Source: Rhododendron vialii (Eukaryota > Streptophyta > Magnoliopsida > Ericales > Ericaceae). From it: DNA of 64,000 nt. The position numbers and the translations under genes were made by a program. The stretch covers positions 11,985,001 through 12,049,000 of the forward strand of contig NC_080563.1 of the NCBI RefSeq assembly GCF_030253575.1, written 5' to 3'. This document shows, piece after piece, positions 54,477-64,000 of the stretch. Below the pieces are notes generated by a model that was given only the letters and a program-made list of their open reading frames with translations, searched no databases and was not told where the DNA came from. Each line of letters begins with the position of its first letter. The stretch's first letter is position 1.

Positions 54477-55466
54477 TTTAAGAGAGAGAAAGAGAGAGAG
54501 CAGAAATTAACCAGATGAAAACAGCCACTGGGATACGAGGCTCCAAAACCCTAATTTGAGGTTGAGGGTTTAACCGGGTCGTCACACGAGACTTCCTGGT
54601 TGACTCGGGTGTCTCTGTTCCAAAATGAATGACTTTTTTGGGAAGCATGTCATTTAATAAGTTACTTTTTTTTAGGAGTGTGTCATTTTTAATTACTTAT
54701 TATATCTTTTAATATAAATATTAAAAAATATGTAATATGAATTTTGTTTGTTAGATTTTGATTAATTCTATTAAACAAAATTTTTAAAATCACATAAAAC
54801 TTCATAAATCAAAAGATATAAACATTTTAAAATGACACAGAATTTCAAAAATCATTTTGGAACGGATGTTGATTAGAAACCAAGTGGCAAGTTGTGATCC
54901 GGTGTGTAAATCTTCCAATGTGTTCCAATTTTAGACCGTTGTGATAGAGCTGTCAATAATCGATTTTTTCGAATTTGGATGACCCAACTGCTCAGATTGT
55001 ATAAATGGCCATCTGAACCTAACCGAAACACATATCGGATTCCAACTTAACTGAATGCTGATTGGTTCGATCGGATTGTACAAAATCACAAACACAGTTG
55101 AGGACGTTGTTGAGGACGAAGTGAAGTATGTTGTATTAGGGTTTTTTATAGGCGATTCAGGGCTCTCAGGGGAGGGGAAATGGAGGAGGACGACGATTGA
55201 GGAGTGAGGGTGGGATTGGACTGTGGGAGAAGGAGAAGTCCCGGAGGAGAAGATCGATCAAAAGTCTGAACTCTGAAGTCGCTTTAGTTGGAATTGAAAA
55301 TTAGGGTTTTTTTTTTTATTTTCTACATAACTAGTCAGTCTGGTTGGGTCATTATTTGACAAATTATTGGGTGCATCTGATACCGATCGACCATTCCTAA
55401 AATCCAAGAAAACAGACCTGAACTCGACCGATTAGGACGATTAGAACCGTCTGTTAGGCTTGTTTT
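54477..55466. other. Upstream region of AGD2, no other gene
   Basis: A GA-rich stretch (AGAGAGAAAGAGAGAGAGC) directly upstream of the AGD2 ATG is probably 5' UTR, read as CT-rich on the gene strand. The remainder to 55466 is AT-rich with no recognisable coding sequence. It ends at the LINE target duplication. Confidence 0.55.
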
Positions 55467-55539
55467 TCGATCTGGTCATTTTTTTTTTTTTTTTTGCCAC
55501 AACGATAACAGATAGAATTATTAAAACCAATAACGAACA

Positions 55540-58500
55540 TTAAGCGGAAGACCCGTCCCAACAAAGAGGATCGAGTAACCACAACGGCGGGGATGCAGTC
55601 CAGCGACAAGACCCCAAACCATTCACACCTTTTCCAACCAACACATGAGTAACCTTGTTACTAGCCCTACGTACAAAAGAGTAACTACAGCAGTGGAAAT
55701 TTCTGCTCAAAACCTGAATATCATGAATAATGACCTCCACCTCTTGACTGATAGCTACTTTGCCATGAAGCATATTCACCATCAACTGAGCATCACTTTC
55801 TATAAGTATTGACCCTAACCCAAGATGTGATCCCAACAAAATACCATGCCGAAATGCCAAAGCTTCTGCAACTAAAGAACTTGCGCACCACGGGGAAACC
55901 CCAATCGAGGCAGCAACAAACAAGCCTCTGGAATCCCGAATCACAATGCCATAACCCCATTTCGACTCCCCTTTCTTCCATGACCCATCCACATTAATCT
56001 TGACCATCCCGTCTGGCGGCTTCCTCCATGAGTTAGAGCTTCCTTCCCCATTCAAAATCATAGCTGTAGTATCCATAGAATTTGCAGAAGAAAACTCATG
56101 AAAGTATACTCAACCGACTTCTTGCAAACTAACCAAGGAAGAGAGAGCTTATGTTCAAAAAGAACTCCATTTCTACACTTCCAAATGTACCACATAAGCA
56201 CTGCCGCCAATGACAGACACCATTCCTTATTTGCATGCCCCTGCCACCATAGATCCATAACATCCCACAAGTCTTTAAAAGAATTGACATGAACAGCCCT
56301 CATACCTATTTTCAAAGGCGACAAACTCCACACCTGCCTGGCTAGGGGACAAGCACAAAGAAGATGAACAATGGATTCTTGGTCGCCGCCACAAACCAAA
56401 CAACTAGAATCCCCCACCACCTTCCTCCGCTGTAACGCTTTCCTCGTTGGTAGGATTTCATGGCAACATTTCCACAAAAAATGCTGAATTTTCTTAGGAA
56501 TATTAAGTCGCCAAATAACCTTCCACGCCTCCTCCTTCACCTCCAATGATCTAATCCCTCTCTTATCTTCATTCCTCACTAACCTTTGGCTTTTCCATTC
56601 CAAAGCTGATAAATAGCCTGAACTGACATTGTAAATACCCGAATTAGAATGATGTCACACTACTCTATCAACCTTGTTTGTCCACGATAACGAAATGCAG
56701 AGTATACACTTCGCATGATCTGAATCAAAAAGTCGAGTAATAACATCTTCCTTCCAAGTAGCCGTGTCAGAATTAATAAGCTGAATGACCCTCAAGAAAT
56801 TCCCATCCTCCACAATCCGTTTTGGTTTAAAGACATCATCCATTGGCATCCAAGGATCCTCATCGATATGAACCTGCTCACCATTCCCAATTGACCTCCG
56901 AACTCCTCTAGCTAAAACCTTTTTGCTCTCCCAAATACTCCTTCACATCCAAGATGGGTTAGAACCCAGCTCTGCTTCCATAAAAGATCTATCTTTGAAA
57001 TACTTGCTTTTAAGAACCCGGGCCATTAAGCAATTTGGTGACATCATAAGTCTCCACCCCTGTTTTGCTAGTAGTGCCAGGTTATAAGAAGTGAGGTCTC
57101 GGAAGCCCAATCCTCCCTTAAACTTCGGTTTACACAAACGACTCCATTTCAACCAATGAATCTTTCGTTCATCATTCTTCTGACCCCACCAAAACCGTGC
57201 CATGGCTGCTTCAATTTGATGACACAAACCTTTCGGTAATTTAAAACATGACATTGCATAAACCGTTAGAGCTAACGCCACAGATTGAAGCAACACCTCC
57301 TTCCCTGCTTGATTAAGAATTTTCTCCTTCCATCCTGCTAGCTTTTGAAGCACTCTATCCTTTATGTAACTGAATAACGCTGTCTTGGATTTGCCAACCT
57401 CAGCCGGCAATCCTAGATATTTCCCCAAATCCGCACGAATCGGAATAGAAATCAAAGAACTCAACTCCTGTCTCAAAATAACCCCTGTATTTTTACTAAA
57501 GAACATAGAGGATTTTTGGGAATTAATAAGTTGGCCCGATACCCGTCGGTAATCATTCAGAATAGCTGCAATGGAAAGCAATTCACTCCGTTTAGCCTTG
57601 CAAAAGACCAAAGTGTCATCCGCAAAGAGTAGATGGCTGATAGGTGGACCACCCCTACAAATTCTGAGCCCATGAATAACACTTCTCATCTCCGCCTTTC
57701 GAAGCATCTCCGAAAGACCTTCCGCACAGAGCAAAAAAAGGTAAGATGACAATGGATCGCCTTGCCGCAAACCACGGGAAGGAGTAATGAAACCCGTTGG
57801 ATTCCCATTCAATAATAAAGAGTAGGACACTGTCGAAATACACCCCATTATCCATTTGACCCAAAGATCAGCAAACCCCATCTTCCGCATAATGGCTTCC
57901 AGAAAACCCCATTCTACTCTATCATACGCTTTACTCATATCCAGTTTCAAAGCCACAGAACGATTATTCCCATATCTGCAATTCTTCATAAAATGTAAAG
58001 CCTCCTGAGCCAAGATAGTGTTATCTGATATAAAGTGCCCACTCACAAAAGCGCATTGACTTTCACTAATAAAGGATGGCAAAAATCTTTGCAAGCGATT
58101 TACAAAAACCTTGGATAGGACTTTATAAACCGAGTTGCAAAGACTAATGGGACGAAGCTGCCCCATATTCATAGGGCACTGCACTTTTGGAATAAGAACG
58201 ATATGAGAGTGGTTTATGCCACGAAGAAGATGACCTGAATGACAATAACTTCGGACATCATCCACCAAGCTCGGGCCAACAATGTCCCAATATTCCTGCA
58301 AAAAACTCGCACCCATCCCATCTGGTCTTGGAGCCCTATCGGCAGGCATTTGAAAAACCGCCATTTTAACTTCATTGAAAGAGATAGGCCGGGTCAAGAA
58401 CCTATTCATTCTCTCTAAAACTCTATGATCCACACAATTTAGCACAGAATCAACATTTGAAACCCCTTCCGTCGTGAAAATAGTCTGAAAATAATCCAAA

Positions 58501-59671
58501 GCAATACCCTTAACTGCTTGCTCCCTCTCACACCACCTCCCAGAAGCATCTTCGAGACCCATCAATCTATTTTGCTGTCGACGCTGAATAGTTTGAGCAT
58601 GGAAAAAAGCAGTATTCCTATCGCCCACTTTCAGCCAATTCACCTTAGCCTTATTTCTCCAATAAACTTCCTCATCAAAAAGAGCTTTTTTCAATGAAGT
58701 TTCAGTTCTCCAAAACGCTTCCTGATCGAAAATAGAACATCAAATAGCTGTTGAAGTTTTGACTTCAAATAATTCTTGTTATATCTAGAATTGCGTTGAT
58801 GTTGCTTCCGCCGTTGAATCAAACCGAACCGGCACGCCTTGATTTTTTGGTGAATCTGAAACCACTTGAAACCCTGAATCCGAGTCCCCCAAGCTTGCCG
58901 AATAATAGAGCCACATTCAGCCCTACCGCCCCATCTCTTATAAAAAATGAACCGATGCTGAAATTTTTCCACACAAATCAGGCTATTCAATAAGATAGGA
59001 CAGTGGTCAGAACCCCCCGGCTGAAGATGACTAACCGCCGCGTTTGGATAACAAATCCTCCAAGTTGGACTTGCCAAAAAACGATCCAACTGAACTCTAA
59101 CATTTTCCCTGCCATTCCTCTTATTATTCCAAGTAAAAGGATAACTGACATAGCCCAAGTCAATAAGCTTGCTCTCCTGTACAAAGTTTTGGAAATCCGT
59201 AAGCTCCCACGTCTGTCTTTGATTACCACCCATCTTTTCGTCAACATGCAAAATCGAGTTAAAATCTCCACCCACCAACCAATCTTCACCTCCTACTAGA
59301 GCAGTCTGCAACAAATCATCCCAAAGAGCCCTTCTTTCCTGTGCCGTTGTAGGCGCATACACCCCAGTGAACCAGCATCGACGTTGATTCACAGTAATAT
59401 AACTATCAATAAAAGACGAACTACTACTAATATGCTGAAAAAACACCCCCTTTCGCCAAAATATACACAAACCACCCGCCAAACCCACAGGGTTAACACA
59501 AAAACAACCATCTACACCCAGGTGTTTCTGAAGCCAAACCAAATAATGAGAATTATTTTTGGTTTCCATCAGAAACGCCACATCGGGGGAATGGAGTCTC
59601 CAAAACTCCCTCAATCGGGAAACTGTCAGAGGGTTCCCCACACCTTGACAGTTCCACACCAGAACCTTCAT
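55540..59671 (-). pseudogene. LINE ORF2: endonuclease, reverse transcriptase, zf-RVT, RNase H
   Basis: Starts MKVLVWNCQG at 59671. The AP-endonuclease domain has METKNN, VGGDFNSI, LDRFLAS and GGSDHCPI as active-site landmarks. A frameshift near 58694 leads into the RT: FNEVKMAVFQMP, LRPISLCN, KLDMSKAYDRVEW, GLRQGDPLS and the catalytic FADD. Two TGA stops (56945-56943 after SNPSWM, 56657-56655 after KVDRVV) stand where the family has Trp, so TGG to TGA is likely. Next come the zf-RVT (CLVCGGDQESIVHLLCACPL) and, after another frameshift near 56090, a C-terminal RNase H (VKINVDGSWKKG, ESDAQLMV). The RT motifs are otherwise well kept. Nonfunctional as one protein. Confidence 0.92.
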
Positions 59672-59843
59672 TGAGACGACGGGGGCCCTGATGGGTAGGC
59701 CTCCTCCACCCCAATAGAGTTAGAAATATTTCCCAAAAAAATCCTCTTACCTGCTTGCTCAGCCAATTCACCTTGCTCTAGCACATCCATTCGCCGTTTG
59801 TTAGCAGTTCGGGAAGACGACAAAACTCTATCATTCTCCCTAC

Positions 59844-61246
59844 TCACCCCTGAAACTGAAATCTGTTGCTTCTCCCCTTGAGAGAAATTGGCAAAACCCT
59901 CACCGATTTCTCCTTTCGAGTCCCACCCATTTCTGTCACATTGAGCACCTGGACGTCCATTAACTGATTTGGGTCTTTAACTCCCAGGCCCACATCAAGG
60001 CTCTCAGGTTGAGAGGTCCCAAAAGAGAACAAAGGCCCAACATTCTCAATACAGCCCAAACCAACGGGCCCTCTACCCGGGCTCAAAGAATCATTGATTT
60101 TCACTTGGGCCTCTTGTAAATGGCAGCTCAAATTGACAATAGACTGTGAATTGCTACCAGATCCCACCACAGTAGATGGCTCATTGGCTCACCAATCAAA
60201 CCATCACGTGCCTTCACAAGATTCAAATTCCGCGAGAAATCAGGAATCAAATCCCCAATACGAAACTTATTTCCGTTTATCTCCACCTCCGTATCGTCCG
60301 CCACCTCAATCAGCCGTGAATCCCGCGATTTCGTCTCATCCTTATCCTTACCATTCCCGCCTACCAACTGACCGCCTCGAGTTCCAGCCCCGCCGTGACC
60401 GCCGATAGCTGCCACCGTGGTCAGTCTGCCAGACATCTCATCCTCCATGCGCCATCGTTTCTGAGACCCTTCATCTCTCTCCTTCCATTTATATCCTCTC
60501 CAAAAGCTCGGAGCTGCCATCAGCCATGGTCCATAAGAATTTTCCTTCGTATAACCTTCCCGAACATCCTTGCTCTTGGCAATACATTCCCTGATCTCAT
60601 GATCAAGCATTCCACAATAGTGGCACAGACTAGGGAGTCGTTCGTATTTGTAATCCACCCAACACTTCGTCCCTTCACCTAACACAATATTACCGCCTCG
60701 CCGTAGCGGTCGATTCAACGGAATCCGAACCCGTACACGAATGTACTGGCCCCAATCACCTTTATCTAACACCTTGTTCACGTCCAAGACCGTTCCAATA
60801 CGACGACCTATCTCTCTACCTATCTCTTGCGTGATACATTCAAAAGGCAGACCCCATAATTGAATCCAAAAGTCGATCTCATGAAACTCCACTGTGTCCG
60901 CTTTCATACCGGCCTCCCAGCGCCGGAGTAGCAGTAACATATTATCAAAACACCATGGGCGTCCATTCAGCGTTCGTTGAAGATCCAATTCATTGGAAAA
61001 ACGAAAGTGAAAGAGGTTATCCCCCACGTCAACAGCACGAAGCCCTTCCGGCAACCCCCATACCTTTTTCATCGTATCCTTCAGAGCAGCCCTGCTGAAA
61101 CCTCTCTTGGTGAGGAGTTTTCCCACCAAACTCGCCGAGCAATCTACAATCGCCCGCTCCCGGAGGGAAGCGTCGATCACAATATCATCTGCCTCTTCTG
61201 GAGTAAGAGAAAATCTCCTCAATTGATCCACTATCTCCTCCGCCAT
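59844..61246 (-). pseudogene. LINE ORF1: DUF4283 and zinc-knuckle RNA-binding protein
   Basis: Start taken at the ATG at 61246 (MAEEIVDQLRRFSLT), which fits the family better than an upstream in-frame Met. A DUF4283-type domain covers about residues 40-190, with the conserved GRPWCFDNMLLLLRRW and IQLWGLPFE. A CCHC knuckle (CHYCGMLDHEIREC) follows. Near 60180 the frame shifts; the other frame continues to 59844 with a low-complexity tail. ORF1 proteins of this type bind LINE RNA. Broken by the single shift. Confidence 0.85.
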
Positions 61247-61876
61247 CCCACCAAGCCAACTTCGAACCCAATGAGAGTCACGGACAAGGCAGATCCCAAA
61301 AAAAAAAAAACACAACCACTGGCACTCCCAGTCTATTCTTCCCCACGTTTGTCAAAAAAGTGAGGAAAGAAGAAGATTAAGTGTAAAGCAATAAAAGAAA
61401 AATAGTGAAAACCCCAGAAAAAACCTAGGGAGAGAAGCTCTCATGGAGAGAGAGATTCAAAATTAATGCTGATTGGTTCGATCTGGTCATTGATTGGGTC
61501 GAATCAGTGGATAGCCCTACATTGTGAGCCTATACAGACTCTAAAACAATCGGAATTGTTCATATTTCAAATATTGCAACAAGCCTGGACATTTTCAAAA
61601 ATTAACTTGATTGGATACAGATACCGATGTCAACAACTTTCATTCGTTGAAGACAAAATAAGTCGCACGTCCAAACTTTTTTTGTTCATTTTGACATTTT
61701 TTGTCCTTCACAAATGCCAATTGTTTACACATATATACCAATATTCGATCAATCTATTTTTCTTTTCTTTTTTGTTGGGACATACTTCTTTGCAATATCT
61801 AAAATATGAAAACTTTTGAGCATTTTTAAACTTGAGATGGGCCACACCGGTCCAAAAGTAGACCGGAGAGTACTAG

Positions 61877-62002
61877 GTACAAAGAAAATGTATCCGGAAA
61901 TTACTCCGAAAAAACAAATCAACGGTACAAATGCACTTCAAAGTGAATCTGTACCATTGATTTGCCCTTTAAGAGTAATTTCCTAGTACATTTTCTTTGC
62001 AC
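61877..62002. repeat. Hairpin MITE
   Basis: Almost perfect 60-base arms around position 61940: GTACAAAGAAAATG at the left and CATTTTCTTTGCAC at the right, with GAAATTACTC / GAGTAATTTC and CAAATCAACGGTAC / GTACCATTGATTTG inside. No coding capacity. Weak likeness to 7370-7510. Confidence 0.75.
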
Positions 62003-62029
62003 TGAGAATTTCTCTTTGGTTAAAAATAA

Positions 62030-62265
62030 GCCTAATGGTTTTTTTTTTTTTTGTCTTTATTCAATAAAAAATTTTATTTGTTAGTTTTGCGTCAAATTTT
62101 TGTAAATTTAATGGTTCGCCTCGACTAGAAGAATCGAAAAAGTAAAAAATTATGGTCCAAATCTATTTTTTTGAATAAAAACGAAAAAATTAGCTTATTA
62201 ATTTATTTTTGTTATTATTAAAAAAAATTTAGATTTCAATGGTAAATTTTTACTAGTACTTTTTA
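62030..62265. repeat. Eroded copy of the 6165-6510 MITE family
   Basis: Shares TTGTCTTTATTCAA, ATTTGTTAGTTTT, a GAAGAATCGAAAAAGTAAAAAATTAYGRTC-like block and CTATTTTTTTGAATAAA with the element at 6165-6510, in the same order. The ends are worn. Confidence 0.5.
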
Positions 62266-62411
62266 AAAGCGGAAGAAGTAGCGAGTGTTGCAGCACGGAG
62301 ACAAGTGTGAGGCAATGAAATGTAACAGAACAAGCATTACATCACATTTGTTTGGTTTTCAATTGAACACAGCAATCAGCCTCATACCAATAACTAGGAA
62401 ATATCTCGAGC

Positions 62412-63032
62412 TTACTCATAGAGTGTTGGATCCGATAACCTTGGGGTGGGGATAACAACAAGCGGGATCTTCTTCTTCAACACTATCCCAAACTCCTCCG
62501 ATAAATCCACTCTCTCTCCTTCAGGCAATCTCCAGTCGAAAGCATGCAGAATCGAAGCGAGTAAAAACATGAACATCCTCTCAGCCATCGCGATCCCAGC
62601 ACAGTTCCTTCTCCCCGACCCAAACGGGAAGTACTCGAATTCCTTCCCGCTAAAATCCCCTCTCCCGTTCATAAACCTCTCGGGATCGAATTCTAACGGG
62701 TTTTCCCAAACCGAAGGGTCCCTCTGGATTGCCCAGACATTGATTAAAATTCGAGCGCCCTTCGGAATGGTGTAACCTCCAACGATACATGTCTCGCTCG
62801 GGGAGTGAGGGACAAGGAGGGGGAGGATTGGGTGCAAACGCAGAGCCTCTTTCATTACTGCATACAAGTAGGGTAGTTTGGGAATGTGGGACTCTTCCAG
62901 TTTGTTGTTTTTTCCCACTGCCGTGTCGAGTTCTTGCTTGACTCTCTGCATCACTTCTGGTTTGTTCATCATCTCAGCCATGGCGAACTCGAGAGCGTTG
63001 CTCGTCGTGTCGGTCCCACCCACCACCATGTC
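62412..63032 (-). CDS. Cytochrome P450, CYP706-like, last exon (gene D, partial)
   Basis: The last exon starts at 63032 after a GGCAG acceptor and ends with a stop at 62412: 206 residues, the same length as the last exon of gene B. Motifs: GGTDTTS (I-helix), EALR (K-helix), PERF and FPFGSGRRNCAG with the haem Cys. It resembles gene B closely (FAMAEMMNKPE, GGYTIPKG, WAIQRDPSVWENP), with Asn before the Cys. The phase-0 intron upstream (63033 on) runs out of the window, so exon 1 is not seen and intactness cannot be judged. This is the part that binds haem and proton-relay residues, and it has no visible defects. Confidence 0.9.
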   Translation of the reverse strand, partial: DMVVGGTDTTSNALEFAMAEMMNKPEVMQRVKQELDTAVGKNNKLEESHIPKLPYLYAVMKEALRLHPILPLLVPHSPSETCIVGGYTIPKGARILINVWAIQRDPSVWENPLEFDPERFMNGRGDFSGKEFEYFPFGSGRRNCAGIAMAERMFMFLLASILHAFDWRLPEGERVDLSEEFGIVLKKKIPLVVIPTPRLSDPTLYE

Positions 63033-64000
63033 CTGCCATGGATTACAATCACGTACCTAAAATGATTAGTTCTTTTTTTTTTTTTCTCCAAAAGAAAAGT
63101 TTTAAAGGGTTCTGTACTTCTATAAAGCTGATTCTGAAAATAGAAACCAAACCCGGTTGAAACTCGACCAAGTCAAGCACTCGATGAGACTACACCACAT
63201 CATATGTAGCACGAATACGAACGCAGACATGGCTAAGGATACTGACACGAATACAAGACCTAGTAATTCTCAAAAAATAGGAGCATGAACATAATAGGAG
63301 ACACGACAATTTTTATTAAAATAAAATTTTTAGATATGCAAATCTATATTGTAAACACTTAAATATTTAGGTCAGGACACCTATCGAGGACATTCTCAAC
63401 TAGTGGTTCATGTCTATACAGTTACACATATCTACTTTCGAAAAGCTTCTTAAAATTTTATGAAAATCAAATTTTCGTGTCCCCGGAATGAACCCCAAGA
63501 AATTTTTTCCTATTTAATGGATACACCACCATACGTGTCCCAGGCGTGTCGTGCAGTGCTGGCTCATATATTTTGGAGGCCTGAAGCGAATTTCCTATAT
63601 TGACCCCTTATATATTCATGAATTTCTTTAAAAAATGATAAAAGTACAAAAAATAACCAAAAAAAAAAATCAAACTAAAAAGATACAATTATGACTATAA
63701 ATGTAAAAAGATATGATTGAAATTACGGAGGTACATGGGAGTCGAACCACACACTCTCAATAACATGATAATATTATGTAACCATTGAACCAAGTATCTA
63801 GTTTGTATTTTTATTTGGAAACATTCTAATATTAATATGTAAGTTACATTACTGTGGGGCCTCAATTTTGGACCAAAATTCGGGGGCCGGAAGCGGTTGC
63901 TTCCCTACCTTATAAGATGGCTCTGGTGTCGTGTGTCCCTATAGAATTCGTAACAGACAGAACGATCTCTAGAACTGTCGGTGTTTTCTAGATCACATCA
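63033..64000. other. Intron or upstream DNA of gene D; repeat present
   Basis: Probably the intron of gene D. No exon was recognised up to the window edge. About 63555-63935 holds a repeat with near-inverted ends (CAGTGCTGGCTCATATATTT against AGATGGCTCTGG). Within it, on the minus strand near 63730-63795, tRNA-like boxes occur (TGGTTCAATGGTTA and GGTTCGACTCC). Confidence 0.45.

Larger units (their letters stand above)
55482..61476 (-). mobile_element. Near full-length LINE (plant L1-type)
   Basis: About 6.0 kb on the minus strand with ORF1, ORF2 and a poly(A) tail (a T run in plus reading at about 55479-55497). It is flanked by a 15-bp duplication TTCGATCTGGTCATT at 55467-55481 and 61477-61491, which marks target-primed insertion. 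The 5' leader (61247-61476) is CT-rich. ORF1 has one frameshift; ORF2 has two stops and two frameshifts. So it inserted whole and later decayed. Confidence 0.92.

Noticed and set aside
60094..61363. Plus-strand frames opposite LINE ORF1
   Set aside because: Antisense shadows of a well-supported ORF1 with a zinc knuckle; no own motifs.
63725..63800. Possible tRNA gene on the minus strand
   Set aside because: A- and B-box-like words are present, but I could not draw a cloverleaf with a paired acceptor stem. More likely a tRNA-derived repeat.

Overview
This window is nuclear DNA from a flowering plant, most likely a eudicot. The evidence is GT-AG introns, a plastid-type LL-diaminopimelate aminotransferase gene with nine exons, an array of microsomal cytochrome P450 genes of CYP706 type, and dense plant retrotransposons and MITEs. 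I cannot name the species. No bacterial, organellar or CRISPR sequence was seen.

Layout. 1-8.95 kb is transposon debris: an inverted-repeat element, two solo LTRs whose target duplications overlap (870-2564 and 2573-4564), and a long-TIR Mutator-type element with a 9-bp target duplication (5019-6717). 8.95-43.1 kb is a P450 array, all on the minus strand: a 5' fragment (8955-9480), an apparently intact two-exon gene A (24653-29049), a relic of another 5' end (31499-32060), an apparently intact three-exon gene B (33163-35910) and a broken copy C without its haem-binding exon (41691-43140). A fifth member, D, enters from the right edge (last exon 62412-63032). Diverged copies of one upstream module lie between the genes, so the array seems to have grown by tandem duplication with partial losses.

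A 13.7-kb Tat-lineage Ty3/gypsy element (10047-23734, minus strand) interrupts the array just upstream of the first P450 fragment. It has two 677-bp LTRs differing at about nine sites, a tRNA-Arg-type primer binding site, gag-pol with a second RNase H domain, and an antisense, spliced extra gene with its own TATA box (11060-14187, plus strand). A 2.1-kb solo LTR is nested at its gag-pol junction. Gag and pol are broken by three in-frame stops. A 5'-truncated Ty1/copia element (37503-40748, plus strand) separates gene B from copy C.

From 46.4 to 54.5 kb lies the one clear housekeeping gene, plastidic LL-DAP aminotransferase of lysine biosynthesis, with a small TRIM retrotransposon in its second intron. 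A near full-length LINE (55482-61476) with a 15-bp target duplication follows, then MITEs and P450 D.

The aminotransferase and the P450s share a strand, but nothing in the sequence links them in one pathway. CYP706 enzymes elsewhere oxidise terpenoids, aldoximes or flavonoids; the substrates here cannot be read from sequence. The most unusual signals are the spliced antisense gene in the retrotransposon, and an extra intron in copy C flanked by a 10-bp direct repeat containing AGGT, which looks like a recent intron gain.
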